Assembly: GCF_901709675.1 (NCBI RefSeq)
Contig: NC_051088.1
Location: 20,436,693 to 20,500,692, forward strand
Direction of reading: 5' to 3'
Length of the DNA stretch: 64,000 nucleotides
DNA from: Syngnathus acus
Lineage: Eukaryota; Chordata; Actinopteri; Syngnathiformes; Syngnathidae
Below are positions 1-13,432 of the stretch, one piece after another. The number at the start of each line of letters is the position of its first letter. The stretch's first letter is position 1. The position numbers and the translations under genes were made by a program. Under the pieces are notes generated by a model, which saw only the letters and a program-made list of their open reading frames with translations, made no database searches and was not told where the DNA came from.

Positions 1-232
1 TTTTCTATCACTTTTTAACTCATTTACATCCACTGACTCTTTCAAAACTGGACTTAAAACTCACCTCTTTACCTTAGCATTTCCGTAATTTCTCTCATAT
101 CCTGGTTGTCGTCCAGTTGTTTTATACTTGTCCTTGTTTTGTTTTCTTGTTTTTATCTGCCATGTAGCACTTTGAGATTCCTCCGAATATAAAGTGCGTT
201 ATAAATATAATTTATTATTATTATTATTATTA
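1..232 (+). mobile_element. 3' end of a non-LTR retrotransposon
   Basis: Frame fragments near 40-90 read FKTGLKTHLFTLAF, resembling the C-terminal end of fish LINE reverse-transcriptase proteins. A UTR-like stretch follows with the GTAGCACTTTGAGATTC and AAAGTGCGTTATAAATA motifs and a (TTA)n tail at 212-231. This layout is typical of 5'-truncated LINE copies in fish. The left end is cut by the window. The clade (L2/CR1-like or other) is not resolved. Confidence 0.6.
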
Positions 233-3200
233 GCCTTGAGTTTAGTGCCATCTATGTGTTAACTTGAAAAATGCGTTTTTAATATGAATTGATATCTAAT
301 GCAGTTGCTCATGAAATATCAAGCTTGGAAATTATTGTGATGAGGTATATTCATGAAAATGTTTTTCGTTACTTCACTTTGCAACAAGTACATACGTATA
401 TTTGTATGGTATTTCTTTTTATTTCTTTGCTGTAAGGTCAGGCAAACATCTGGATGATTCTGGCTGGTGTCATGCAGACTTTCAACCAAAAAGAATCCCC
501 CATCTTAGTGAATGAATTCAGAACATTTTGGGCACTAGATTTATTGAAAAAGTCACCATGAGTTGGATTGTTTGGCTGCCTAGGCAGTTGTATTTTCAAA
601 ATGAAAAATCAGAGGAAAAGATACAATAATGACGAGACAGTAAATTAGTGGAAGAATATCGAAGCCTTGTGAAGGTAAAGTGGCATGCCCTGATTCTGTC
701 ATCAGTCGTCACTCTAGTTAATGGTCCTCTGCAGTCTGGGCCTTCGTCAGCCGTTCTGAATAAGAATGAGCTCCAAACATTGAGAAATTGTTTGCCGCAT
801 TTGAGTGGAGCTCATCATTTTAGTGTAAAGTCTATGTTGTGAATTGGAAATTCATCAAAAATTTTATTGTGCAGTATAAAGTCACGGTACTATTTATCCG
901 TCTGTTATAATCTTCATTGTTTAACGCCAATACAAATGTCAAAGTTCACTCATCAAATTGTAACAAAAAAAATGCAATGCAAGGTCAAAATGGCACCGAG
1001 TGCGCATTTAGACTATGAACCGCACTGGCAGGCGTTAAATATATTGTTTGAAAGCTCAATGGTAGGCAGGGAGTTGAGAGGAAAAACATAATAGAAGCTG
1101 TCAAAATTTCAAATTATGCAGGAAGCTTGACGAGAAAACGATCACAGGCAATTATGCCGAGGCAAGTACCCTCAAAAGAGCACCCCCTTCATCTTAGAGG
1201 AGAGTTGGACACACAAAGAGCAGTACAACCGAGCAACTCATGTTTCTTCAATATTGTTTTGTCACTTCGCAAATAGGGACGATCACACAAATGCACATTA
1301 TTTCACATTGGATACTTATTCACTGCTTAATGGCTGCAATCCGTTTTGACATGTTGTCATCGCCATAGTTTTATTTTCCTGCACTGAATATGTAGACTAA
1401 TTCGACACACATACTGCACAGTACATAAGAATCATTATGGAATGCAACCCTAACCCGACTAACACGCGCCGGTCCACAATCAAGAACCGATTCTGATTTG
1501 TGTCAGCGATCTGGCTTGGGGAACCAAGGGAAGCAATTTTGTTTTGTTTTTTGCTACCATTTAGGAGCCTTTAGTATTCTTTGATTTACTGTAGGGCTCA
1601 TTTCCTCTATAAATCTGTTTCATGCTGTCCAATCAAAATTCACAGCTGTTTTGACCATTCTGCCAATGATAAAACAAATACTGACGCTTTTAATTGCTGT
1701 TATTTATATCTGTGAATTGAAGGCTATTTATATAGCACAAGCTCTTTTTGATCAACCTCCAGACTTTCAGTGGGTCAGTCGCAAGATGCAGCGCTGCGTG
1801 TGAGCATGTGTGTGTCTGTGTATGCGTGTGCATGCATGTATCCGTAAAGGTCTTTTTATACGGCCATAAACATGTACAAAATGTATCCATGCTCGCTCCC
1901 GGTTGGCCACTAAGCATCCGCCAAGGTGAAACATAACAGCAACGGTCACGTTCATTATGCGTTCCATTTCCATTGAGTATGTGTTGTTGTGTGAAATGGA
2001 CTTTGTGCTGACATTACTTGACAGCCCGTCAATATTTCAAGCCGACCAAATCTGTAATATCAATCTGTCACGCCGTCATCACTATTTTAACTGCACATCC
2101 ATCACTGCTAAATTTGTCGTTGCTATTCTAGGAAAGTCAGCCAGTAAGTCTGTGATTTTAATGCCCTTCTGTGATTGCTAAATTACAGTTTGTCAGCAAT
2201 ACTTTTAGGACCCTCAAATGTTCTTCTTCTGCGGCATCTTCTTCGGTGGCAGCCAATCAGCATCGAGATCTTACTACTTATATCACATGCTTAGGCGGCA
2301 CAAGCTGTGTTTCTACTCCGGTAAAGAACCCCACGCCATTTTTTTGGTCGTCCATTATGAAAAACTAAAACAAAGATATTCTGTAGTATTTACAATAGTT
2401 TATTTAACTGAAAAGACTCAAACATTCAATTAATAAACAAAGTATTACATTGTCCGTGCCTTACAAACCAGTAGGAGATAAATCAAACACAATAAAAGTC
2501 CAAGACATCTGACTTTCCATCCGGGTCGTGACCCAAATCGGAAGGAATTATTTACAAAATATTTCATTTCACCAAGATTTAACACAAACTCATAACCATA
2601 AAGATTGTTATGCAAATAAATACACATATACTTATTATTATAAGTCCTAAACAAAGATTGTAAATGTATGTAGTCATGGCAAACAATCTGCAAGTTTGTG
2701 AAGTGTAGTGTGTTGATATTTGACTTAATAAATATGCCTACTTCTGAATAATCCGCAGTGTGAACAATTGTCATGAGAGAAAAAGGAAAGGGAGAATTTA
2801 ATGGACCTGTGTTGACAAGGCCTAGTACTTGGAATGGTCCCCCAATGGGAAGATTATCTGTCACGGCGGCAACCCCAGACGGAAGATGGTGCCCAAAGGA
2901 AGACCGTGCCTGATAAGCACACAGGTGTTCTGTTTCTGCTGGCAGATAGGCTCTTGAGAGCAAAGGAGATTGGGGGGAAAAAAAAAGTCAAGAGGAGACA
3001 GGTAGCCGGTAAATCCCCATCTGTGTCCAAAGACAAGAATGGATTTTCTCAAAGAGAAAAAAAAAATCTATCTCTGACCGCCGAAAGCTGCATTGAACTT
3101 TCATCTTGTGTGGCCCTCCCTGTCCAAAAAGACAGTGTAAAACATTCCGTGCATCACTCGTAATGAGCAACAGAGGTGTTTATTTAATCAATAAAAATTG

Positions 3201-3238
3201 CTCCTAGCACACTGAGATGTATTAACAAAATTTGGCTC
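233..3238. other. No gene seen
   Basis: AT-rich DNA with only short, unrelated open frames. A TG-rich stretch lies near 1798-1835. The 172-codon open frame on the minus strand at 2445-2963 has no recognisable domain and overlaps open frames in other phases, so it is treated as chance. Confidence 0.5.
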
Positions 3239-3283
3239 CAGTTCGTATCTCGTAAAGTTCGTAAGTAGAGAGGTATCACTGTA
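3239..3283. mobile_element. Fragment resembling a DNA-transposon terminal repeat
   Basis: The stretch contains TTCGTATCTCGTAAAGTTCG followed by TAAGTAGAGAGGTATCACTG. It resembles terminal inverted repeats of Tc1/mariner-type elements that read 'acttacgaac...' in many vertebrate genomes. No partner repeat was found nearby. Confidence 0.35.
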
Positions 3284-5865
3284 TTGTAAATCAGTATCTT
3301 GTGAGGATTTGTGCTTCGTGAAATAATATTCCTGAATTCCTAACGGCTTAGATACGGTCATATAATCGAGGGTTTCTGTTGAAAAGAAAAATCTGATTTT
3401 CAGCGGAGCACATTATTTTGCGAGTGGATTGTGGTGGGGGTTGACATATGCACAAGGGGAGTATATTTATGTCCATTGCTTCCTGGAAACATAGTCCAGT
3501 TATGATTTTAATACACTGTTCAACCTTTTGTACAAGTACGGGTAAAAATATTAGAAAGTCACACCTAAATCAATTTCTTATTGAACGTTCTCCCTTCATC
3601 AGCAACAAGGAATGATGCAATGGGTGTGCAAACAAGTATCTTTGCATGTGACTACAAACAAGTATCTTTGCATGTGACTTATTTGGTGATGCTACCCCCA
3701 ACCTTTACCTTATGTTATTGGGAAATTCATTCATTCATTGTCACTAGCCACCAATTGTTCACTCTGATCCAATCACATTTGTTGTTCTTTGCAGTTTATT
3801 TTGAGTGTGCCAGAACATGTTTTTAGTGCAACAGGTAAACCTGAAATATGGCTCCTGTTGACTTTAAATTGTGTCTTATTTATGAGACAGAACAGTCCTC
3901 GCTCCGCAAAGGATTAGAGTGCACGCAAGTACGAATGCCATCCAGAAGGTCTGAGACACACATCATGCAGTTGAAAGGCATTCACTCTAATCTCTGTGAC
4001 ATCCTGCTGCTCCACTGTTTGGACATGATGAAGATACAAGCTGAAGGCATCCTGATTGCTGGGTGAAACCAAACAATACAGCCCTCCAGATAGTGTCAAA
4101 ACTATTTGTTGTGGTGAAAAAACTCAATCTCGTATTATCGTAAAAATAGCACTTAATACATCTTGAGGTATGTAAAGCACTGAGGGCAGAATTCACAAAG
4201 ACTGCGGCCACTGATAGCACCTTCAACTGCACTTCCTCTGCACCAAAATAGTTTCCGAGTCCAATTTGCGTTACAACAATGGTGACCAATTGCGCTAAAC
4301 AGCAACTCGACAGGTCCTCTAATCGTTCAGCTCGAAGGAAGAAATCGTGCTTTCTGATTTGGGCAGTAATTGTAAACCAAGGAGAAAAACAAAGCAGTTG
4401 AGTGAAAGAAGATGAGCACGATGGCTATCGAATATTTATACCATCAAACCATATCGAGATCACTGATCACATGATATCAGGTAGTTTTTGATTTTTCATG
4501 TACGTTGGGATATAAGATTATTCTTTGGTTGTAAATTTGAGGCAGATGTGATGCTTACCTGTTCCATGCAAGTTTCAATTGGTACTGCTGTTCAACATTT
4601 ATCTTTTTAATTACGTAGAAATAGATCCATTCCACTATTTGCTTAATGCAGGGCAGTGTAAAAGTATCTAATTTCAAATTGTTCTAGGGATTGAAATTGA
4701 TCCCTGGTGCAACAACCTGAACTTGATTGTGCTTCAGACAGACGTATGGGCGGAGTTGTTGAAGTAATGACCTGTGAAAAGAGTTAAAACACAAATTGGA
4801 CACAGGCTGGCACATCTGCGTTGTTTCCTGCATGACACAATACTGCCTTCGTTTGCTCCCAATTTCGGATTGATATTTACTAGAATTTAAAATGAAATTA
4901 AAAGAAATAGTTAAATTAAATAACTTAAAATTATAATTGTTTGAAATTAAAATTAGAAATAGTTTACAAAGTAATTCTTGGGTATGCCATCATAACAGGA
5001 AACGATGGTGCAAGCAAAAAAGAAAAATGCGTGTGTGTGTGTAGGGGGGAGGGGGGATGTGAGAGGCCTTCCCTCTGCTGCTTCAGCACTGATGCTGAAT
5101 TCCATCCTTGCTTGACTCTCCCTCACGGCTAAATCAGGTACATTGGGGATGTCATAAAGCAGATGCAGAACACGTGGGAGCTGCCTAAGGCTTCAACAAA
5201 GGAAACCTATTGGCTTCTCAGGGTCTCTGTCACTGGTCGATTGCGCAGGTGTAGTTTGAAGTAATGTTTTTAACGAATAGGCCAAACTTTAATAGAGGAG
5301 CAGGAGAAAGTTTAACTCACAGCATCCCCATATACTGTAATGATCTGCTGGCATTTCACTTTTTGCTGAGCTTTGCACCACTTGTCCAGTTCACATCACA
5401 AGCCACAGGGGTCTGGCAGAGATCCACTTTCCCAGAAGCTGCATGAATGCCTGCCACTTGTTTTCGGGCATTGGCAAGAGGAGAATATGCATTTGTAATA
5501 GAGTTCTTTTTGAAACATCTTTATGAGCAAGGCCTTGTTATTGGAAATAATGACCGCATGATTTGTTTGTAGCAGAAGGGAAATATCAACAAATCTCCTG
5601 GCATGTCAACACGCTTGAATAAATGACATTTTAATCTAAAAACCTCACTGGTGATAAGCAGTGTAGGGACTTATAGTCTTCCAGGAACGGATGATCAACT
5701 CAATTACTGTATTAATTGTTACACTGTTACCGTTACTAACTGTGAAATGAGGCATGTTACTTGGGCACTGCATTATAGGGCAAACTTAACTCAAGAACCC
5801 ATTTGGGATGGTAGAGAGCTCGTAATCGAAAAACTTTAACGTAGTTGTTTACCAATGTTCTGTCG
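3284..5865. other. No gene seen; short tandem duplication inside
   Basis: A two-copy 26-bp tandem repeat lies at 3629-3679 (unit CAAACAAGTATCTTTGCATG plus TGACTA). A very A/T-rich patch is at 4870-4960 and a GT/GGGGA-rich patch at 5029-5060. No exon-like frame with splice sites was recognised. Confidence 0.5.
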
Positions 5866-6092
5866 TGCTCGCCCCCTTATGCGGCAGTGCACGCTCCTCT
5901 CACCTCAAGCCCTCCCTGTGTAGAGTTTGCATGTTCTCCCCGTGCCTGCGTGGGTTTTCTCCGGGCACTCTGGTTTCCTTCCACATCCCAAAACCTTGCT
6001 GATTGAGCACTCCAAATAGCTTGTGAGTGCGTGTACGGATGGTTGTTCATCAATATGTGTCCTGCTATTGGCTGGCAACTGATTTTTGGTCC
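5866..6092 (+). mobile_element. SINE-like repeat, body and 3' part
   Basis: It has the series CCTCCCTGTGTAGAGTTTGC, ATGTTCTCCCCGTGCCTGCG, TGGGTTTTCTCCGGGCACTC and TTGGCTGGCAAC that is abundant in teleosts. The same body appears at 39296-39405, where it is joined to a tRNA-like head. This copy lacks a clear head. The short minus-strand frame over it is not a gene. Confidence 0.75.
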
Positions 6093-7495
6093 CTTATATT
6101 TTACAAACAAGATACAAAATGAATTATAAGAATAACATTTGACTGGTTTGCAATACTTTACTCTTAATGTTTCATTTTACAACAGAGAGAAATTTACAAG
6201 TACAAAAAGATGGGGGGAAAAAGCATGAACTAATAATTTTAGCTTTAGATTCAGGCCAACAGTACATGCAGTACAAAATAATGAGCAACTTTGCTGGGTC
6301 AACATTTTTTATGCATTTGCCCTTTAACGTTAAACCGCATTTCTTCTACTCGATTATTTTCTTTGAAGGAATGACTCTGAAAATGAAAAACGGAGACACC
6401 TTTTGCACATCAAAACATGCCATCTATGATTAAGTTGCATTAGTAACTGGGACGGTTCCGAAGGAGTCAGGACACGTGACAATATCACGTTTGTTCTATT
6501 ATTTACTGTAAAGTTACAATACATAGACAGAACAGTGTGTGAATGGTTATGAAGGGAATAAGAAAGGCTTATGTAGCATAAAAGTATTGGGGAGAGTTTA
6601 AAAAGCTTTAATATTGTGTACTGGACCACAAGGGAACAGGAGATCCATGTGCAACCGTGACTCACGTTGGTTTCTCTATGCATGATGTCCCCCGGGTTAG
6701 TGTCGTGTCGTAAATTCTGAGGTTGAACACTTTGTGTTGCTTGGCTAGGTAAACCACACTTCTAATTGACTTACAATACACCAAGGGCTTCTCGCGGCCA
6801 ACAAGAAACACTGTGTTGGAAATTTCAATACATTGGTATTTAAATTTCTTTAATAATTTATATACTGTTTCAATTTCTGAGACTTTTGATTTTCATAGGT
6901 GGTTCTGGAACGCATCTCCCGCAAAAAATGAAAGATTACAAAAAAAAGCCTGTATCAAGTATTTTTAAATCAAATTTATGAGTTTGCCTGCACCAAGACA
7001 CCCTGCTCTGCTGTTTAATGTACAAATTAACTCTTAACAAATAAAATTCTACAGAATATTCACACTCTTCTCACTCTATGTGCCTTGGGGTGAAATTGAT
7101 GGAAGCTCATAGTAGAATCTTTCTTTTGTCATGCGTGATGTAGTAATCCATCTTCTCTACTAAATATAACCCCATCCGCCTCTACAACTCACCCATCACC
7201 CCTTTGTGCCTATTCCTCATTGCACTCTTCCCAGTTAACGTTTGGTCTTCAGCAGACCAGATATCATATGCATGAAAAAAATGCAGTCCTTGCAGTTTCT
7301 TACCTTATAAAGTATGTGCCATTGGAGAAGTTGATGGATAGAAGTTGTCACTTGCTTTAGCGCTAGGGGTGAGAGGCAGCTGCTCGAAGGAACCTGGAGA
7401 TAGAAACCAAAGGCCACGAAGCCAACTGCTTTTATGGTGTTAATGACTTTGCCCGACTGGTTTGTAATGCATGTGATGATCACTACCCCTTCTAT
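6093..7495. other. No gene seen
   Basis: AT-rich DNA with random short frames on both strands. No splice-flanked conserved frame and no repeat family that I recognise. Confidence 0.45.
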
Positions 7496-7572
7496 CCAGA
7501 TGCAGACAGGACATGGAAGTGGAAAAACAGTCTTTATATACAAACATACAAAGTAACAACAGATAACAGAAC
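7496..7572. repeat. Dispersed direct repeat, copy 1
   Basis: The segment beginning CCAGATGCAGACAGGACAT recurs at 7867-7930 in the same orientation, with the shared parts GGAAAAACA and ATACAAAGTAACAACAGA. A partial third copy of its end (ACATACAAAAGTAACAACAG) is at 7619-7640, after a (CCGT)-rich patch at 7582-7609. The family is not recognised; it may be part of a decayed transposon. Confidence 0.6.
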
Positions 7573-7866
7573 TGGATATACAATCCGTCCGTCGGTCCGT
7601 CTGTCCGTACATCATCCAAACATACAAAAGTAACAACAGAGAGCAGAGCCACCCATCCATCCAGCATGGTGCACAAGGGGTTGGAGCAGGTGGTAACGTC
7701 TGCGGCAAAACATTAAATATTGGCTAGGTGGCCATCGTGCCGACATGGTGGAAAGGTTCTGAATAGATTCCATAATTGCTCATGCCTGCTGAGTACTTAT
7801 CTATATACGTGGACTGCTTGGGAAATTATGTAAATGTATATAATCACGTGAGGAACAGAATTTGGA

Positions 7867-7930
7867 CCCAGATGCAGACAGGACATTGGAGCGGAAAAAC
7901 AAAAATACAAAGTAACAACAGAAAACAACA
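7867..7930. repeat. Dispersed direct repeat, copy 2
   Basis: This matches 7496-7572 except for a deletion of about 16 bases between GGAAAAACA and ATACAAAG and a few substitutions. Between the copies lie about 300 bp with no gene. Confidence 0.6.
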
Positions 7931-10900
7931 GAGTACACTACCACGCTTGCCCAGACTGCGCATCCCTGCTCAATCGTGACACTTCAATTGAGTTTCAACG
8001 AGTCAATGTGGCTGCTGGGGTAACAATGGTTTGGAAATGCTCATTAAAATCTCTTGCACCTACTACAAATGGGTACAAAACACTTGCGACTGACATATTT
8101 TCCCACATGAAATCCCGTCTTTACACGCCAGGGTGCACGACTGTTTGTTGTTTGCTTTCTAGGTCATAGTACATAAATCCATCTGCTCCAACGAGATTTG
8201 TTAGAACAGCCTAAACAAAGTATGTCATTCCACATTGTTTAGGAAACAAGGCCATGGTGAGTCTGGCGTGTCTCCATGGCCGCTTCCCTGCACTCCCTCT
8301 GGGTAGAGTATGGCACATTTAGCTCCCTGGATAGCATGGATGGGCTATTGCAACCAAACCAAATTGACACGAACACAAGAAAGCATTCCATCTGTCACCC
8401 AGCCTTGTTTCTCTCTTACAGTTATCAAGATATAAGTGTAAGAAATTATAGCCATACAGTCTATGCTTAGTGTAGTTTTTTGAATGCGTTATCGTAAACA
8501 GCATCAACTGTATTGAGTATTTATTTTGATTGAAATGCACAAATAAAGTGTGAGAGTTTCTTCTTGCAAGGAACTGATTACCAACTGTAGAGCTCGATTG
8601 ACCATATATAAGTGGCACGCTTAGTGACCAGCAGAGCTGCCCATGCAATGACGCTACTAGTCATTATCACCAGTGCATATGTTGTCCCCATTTAGTCAAA
8701 CCCGCTTGCCATCAGGCTTCTGTACTCCCACGGTGGCAAGCTGACGCGACACCAGTCTGTTAGATTCCCAGGAACCCCCCGTGGGAACTCAAAGCTCTTG
8801 TTGCTTCGTCGTCATTAATGCTCCCTAGCGCACGTTCCTCCGTGTCCCTGCTGCCATTTCCCCCACTGCCTTTTGAGGCCCCAAGATTTCAATCAAACAA
8901 TCTAGATTTCAAACTGACTCTACCTCTCTTGAGTTTCATCTCTTTTACGTTGTCGTCATCCACCGAAAGTGAAAAAGTAAAATGAGCCCATTTTGATAAA
9001 AGTACAGAGGTATTCCAAAATGTAGAAAGTAAATCTCTGACAAATATATAGACTTAAGTATAGCAACAAATCATTTGTTGGTATGTTCCAACGCTGTCCA
9101 TAAGGCTCATCAACGTGGGTCACTACAATATAGTGAGTATTGTAATGCAAAGATCAGGACAAGCATAACAACGGTGATTGAGGTTTTCGAATTTAAACAG
9201 AAGTGGGTGTTATAATTTGAAAAGAAATGTTGAAGAGTAAAAATAATAGTCCTGTAGAAATTGTTTGATATGATTGATGTGCCAATTAAGTTACACTTGA
9301 AATAATTGTCTAGATTAAAAACAACCAGTGGTGCACTATAACATAATGCATTAATTTTATGTTGTTGGAGGATAATAATGTGAGTATCCACATTTTCATT
9401 TTCAAATTATATTAACAGTGGAAAATGTGCGCAACCTACGCAGCTCTGTCTTATCAGTCGTGCACGTGTCAAATGGATAATAATTTTCAATTTTGACGAA
9501 GCAGACCATCACATCATCTTAGTGTAAGCAGAGCCTGTGTAGAGCACACGATAACACAATATTCCCACATGATATGGGCGAAAACATACTCGAGGTCTTC
9601 TCTCCATTTTTACACTGTATTTTTTTCTTGAGTTGTCCTGGTTTTAGTTTTATAGTATCCCATCTGAGAAGTGATCAATGGGTTCTTGTTCTGCATAAAA
9701 TAGAAACATGAATCATGTGAAGGTGGCCCTCCTTTTATCAGACACTTTTTCACAGTCAGTGAAAACACATCTAAATCAGGTTTCAATTCAGGTTTTAATT
9801 CATATTCATCTCCAACGGAGCCTTCAGCAACATTGTTTCGAAAGAGCAGATTATTAGTCTCGGAGAATCCTCAATCCAATCCACATATTCGTATATTTTG
9901 GGTGATTATTCAAAATCTATGATGGCAATGGGTCTTGTTTTGATTGCATTTTGTTTATTTATTACCAGGTTTAATTGGTAAGAATACAAATAAAGAATGC
10001 TGATATGATAAATTATTTTTTTAATCTGCATTATACTTGCACTTGCATTGAAGGGTGATGCAACCGCGAGATTAATCGAGCAAATCAGCCTCATGTTTAG
10101 GAATATTTCGCCTTAGTCGAGAGAGCAATATAACATCTAACTTTATTCTCATGTTAGCTCTTGTACAAGTATTTGAGAAGATAATTGACATTTGTTGTTG
10201 TTCGATGACACTCCACCTTCCTTCAGCATTCCCCACCCAGATGGTTACGCTGATTAGATGCCTCGCGCTTAACAGGCCTGGAAAGTAAATCTGTGGTACA
10301 GATTACAGTTTGACGACTGCAAACTGGCATTGATGTAGCACCGGGCATATTTCCAAAAGTACTGGAGATGATTAAGGTGTCACGGCTGAAGGTGTCAATC
10401 GATCAAAGCTTGCCTGAGTAGGTACATATCACTAAGAGGTCTTTTTTTTTTTCTCAAGATGACTGCAGTGTTTACGTCATATCATGACATGGTTAATGGA
10501 TTCCCTCCTCATGAATTGGAGCTACAGAAGAGGAATGCTGATTTTACAGTATGTTTGGTGACCAAGGATAAAAAGGTCGAAATAAAGTTCAACCTTGCAC
10601 CCTACCCGCCAGTTTATCTTTGCACGCCCAAGGTTGTCTGTGCAGAAATAATGACTGCTTTTATCTGTGCTGTATTTGAATGCCCTTCATAGTCCCACTC
10701 CTCAACAATGTTCATATCGAGCAATACTCACTGATGGATGCCAATAATCAAGCAGATCTTTGAATTGCTAAGATGACAAGACATGGACATCTAAATGAAT
10801 CGGTAACATGTCATTGTGCACACAAAAATGCACAAAATATACCTGGAGTTTGTCATCAGGAAACAAATTATTTACTGAGAAATTCAGTGAAATGCAAATC

Positions 10901-11860
10901 TCAGGGTAGCACAAAACCCACGTGTTACATGCTGCAGGATGGCGCTCGTAGCTGCAGTTTTGCTCTCTCTTCCATGGCTCGAGCTGTAGATTGTTGGCTA
11001 CACATATTTTTGTGTGATGCTTTTGTCGAGAAAAGTGCCAAAGCACAGTGACATTTTCTTTGAAGAGCAAGCAGGTTATGCTGTTGCTTTTCCTCATTAG
11101 GAAATGTAAGACTCCGCCCATCATACCCATCCTTCCACACACAGTGCGCAGAGCAAATAAATAATGGATCACAGCTTTGGCAGTCCATCCATGCTCTGTT
11201 CAAAGAGGGAAAAAATGTAGTACCTCAGCCTGCACTTACATAAATGTGCATTCCTTTTGCTTGTACTCAGTGTACTGTATGTTGTTTCCACTTGGCCAAC
11301 CTTAGCATGAGAAAGAACAAGGAATGATGTCAGTGGCAAGAAGGTGGACGTTCTGATAATTAAATGGCCTTTTCGTGATGTACTGTATATTTGAAGTCAT
11401 CCAGCAGCACACGCGTTTGTGGTGTAATAGGTGCTCCTGGCCGCTGCCACCGTTCCCAGGTGCTTACTAGAAGATAAGGAATCTTCAATCTCTAATTTTT
11501 ACGGAGACCACAAGAGACAGCCTGGAGGTTACTTAGTCTGACTTGATAAGAGTTGGGGACTGAGGCGTCTTAATGGCTATATTTGTTGCACGGATCTTTG
11601 CATTTTTTTTTAATTTAAAGAAGCTGCAACTTACTAAAAATTGTCACATATCAACATTGCCATTTTAGCATCCGACACTGGTTGGCGAAAGGTAACAGCA
11701 ATGACAACATCCTTGATGTGAAGATTTTTTTCAGTTCTGTTTTATAATCAATTTTATTCCATTTGTAAAGATATAGACAGTAATTCTAATCCTAAAAACT
11801 GCCCCTCATTGCTGGGTGGCATTTGCCCCTAAAATATGAGATCGTGAGTAACAATATCAT
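7931..11860. other. No gene seen
   Basis: About 4 kb of AT-rich DNA. A small palindromic arrangement, CCATGG...CCATGG, sits at 8252-8280. The longest frames (134 codons on the minus strand at 10768-11172; 109 codons at 8319-8648) have no recognisable domain and lack supporting splice context. Confidence 0.45.
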
Positions 11861-11905
11861 GCATCCATCCATCCTTTATCTGAACCGCTTATTCCCACGA
11901 GGGGC
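11861..11905 (-). mobile_element. 3' tail of a SINE/LINE-type repeat
   Basis: GCATCCATCCATCCTTTATC followed by TGAACCGCTTATTCCCACGA is the reverse complement of the common teleost repeat ending in AGCGG...AAATGGATGGATG. Only the last 45 bases remain. Related + strand tails lie at 48877-48900 and 56470-56602. Confidence 0.65.
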
Positions 11906-13397
11906 AAGTTGATTCATTTGAAAACAACCATGAAAAAGCATTTCTGCTTGTGTTTATCATTTATGGCACCAAACTACGGAATCTGACATCAAGGCACAAA
12001 TGATAGTATCCTTCTTACTTTATATTTCACAAATCCCCTCCGGCTTTTGTTGTTTGTTTTGTTTGATTAATTTATTCAACATTCTGCGTTTCAACATGCT
12101 ATTTAGACAACCAACATTTTTTGGTGATAGGTGCTGTTGCACAGTGCTGATGGACACAGTTGATTTTTTTTGCATGAGCAATTACAACAGAAACCTATGC
12201 ACAATATTTGATCAATCTTTTTTATGCAAACAATGTTTTGGAGCCAGAAACAAAGTGACAAAAAGCCATGGGTGTTAACTGTCAACAAGACTGCAATGTC
12301 CCCAGACTGACAGGCCAATGTAATGGTGTGCATCATGCATAATTAAAACATTGCTTGTGCACTTTCTGGCTTGTTGAATCTGCTTGTTGACTTGAAGCAT
12401 TTTGTTGTGTTGTGTGTGGTGCGCGGGAAGATTTTTAGTAGTCACATTGGGGGGGTAGATGAGAAAGATTGTACCTTAAGGATATAGACCACTTCCGAAT
12501 ATGTTAACATCTCTCCGCTTGTGTGTCTAACCAAATGCGCACGTTTCTTGCATGCACCAATTGATTGCTTGTTTCTTTTTCTCTTTTTTTTGTATCACTT
12601 GTCCAAGCATCTGCCTCCTATTTACTCTGTCACTCGACCTTTCACCTTCATCCCAAGGGACTAACATTGTGGCATGGTGAGTGTGAGTTGGTGGGTGGTG
12701 GTCATGGCATTTTGTTGCAATGTGTCTCTGTGGCAAATGTTTATATGTGTGCTGACATAGTTGGAGCATGGAGAAGGCAGAAATGAGGACGCCTTGCCAC
12801 ACACTCTTGGAGGAAGGAGTGATGGGGAATCTAGGTCATCGCCACTGATGCATTGCAAAGCGGACTTCAAACAAACCTGGCCTTTAGCATGATGGCTCTC
12901 TGCGAGCTGTGTTACATGCCATCAGAGGCCGATTGCCATTTTCAGCTGTCAGCTGAAGTGATGAATAGAGTCAGTCATTAAGAGGACCAGTAATATGTGT
13001 GCACCATACAAAGTAATGAAAGAAAAAATCCACTTTTTATTTACTTACATCAAAGAAAGAACTTCTGAAATGACATTTGTTCGAAATAGCATAACAATCC
13101 TACACATGCATTTTTTGCTTGATTAACCAATCTTTATGTGCAAAGTAATTTTGTTGGACTTCAGTACTGTAGACATAACTTCGATCTTGCAAATCTCTTA
13201 AACCAATTGTGTGATTGGCTCATTATGATCACACAACAAGAGCTTCAGTTATAATCACCTGACTGACTAGAGCTGAGTAGCGAGGACACCGTCTGTGACA
13301 TCGGCGCCTGTGGGAAATCAATAACAACAACCAGGAGATGATTCGTGGTGCTGATGTTTTGTTCGACATTTTTTTATCATGCTGCTCTTACGTGCCT
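11906..13397. other. No gene seen
   Basis: Short overlapping frames only. A T-rich run is near 12575-12592 and a TG/GGTGG-rich patch near 12670-12705. No repeat family recognised. Confidence 0.45.
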
Positions 13398-13432
13398 TTT
13401 AAATTCCCCATCGGGGATTAATAAAGTGGAAC
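13398..13432 (+). mobile_element. 3' end of a non-LTR retrotransposon
   Basis: TTTAAATTCCCCATCGGGGA plus TTAATAAAGT is a hallmark 3' end of teleost LINEs, with a small hairpin of CCCC..GGGG just before the terminal AATAAAG. Only the tail is evident. A related tail in reverse orientation is at 40873. Confidence 0.55.

Noticed and set aside
2445-2963. 172-codon minus-strand open frame
   Set aside because: No domain, no splice context, and other frames are open over the same DNA. One or two frames this long are expected by chance in an AT-rich 64-kb window.
3629-3679. Short spaced repeats considered as a CRISPR-like array
   Set aside because: Only two adjacent copies without spacers, in a vertebrate genome.
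7235-7708. 157-codon minus-strand frame
   Set aside because: Overlaps the dispersed repeat at 7496 and a CCGT-rich patch; a second minus-strand frame is open over the same DNA.
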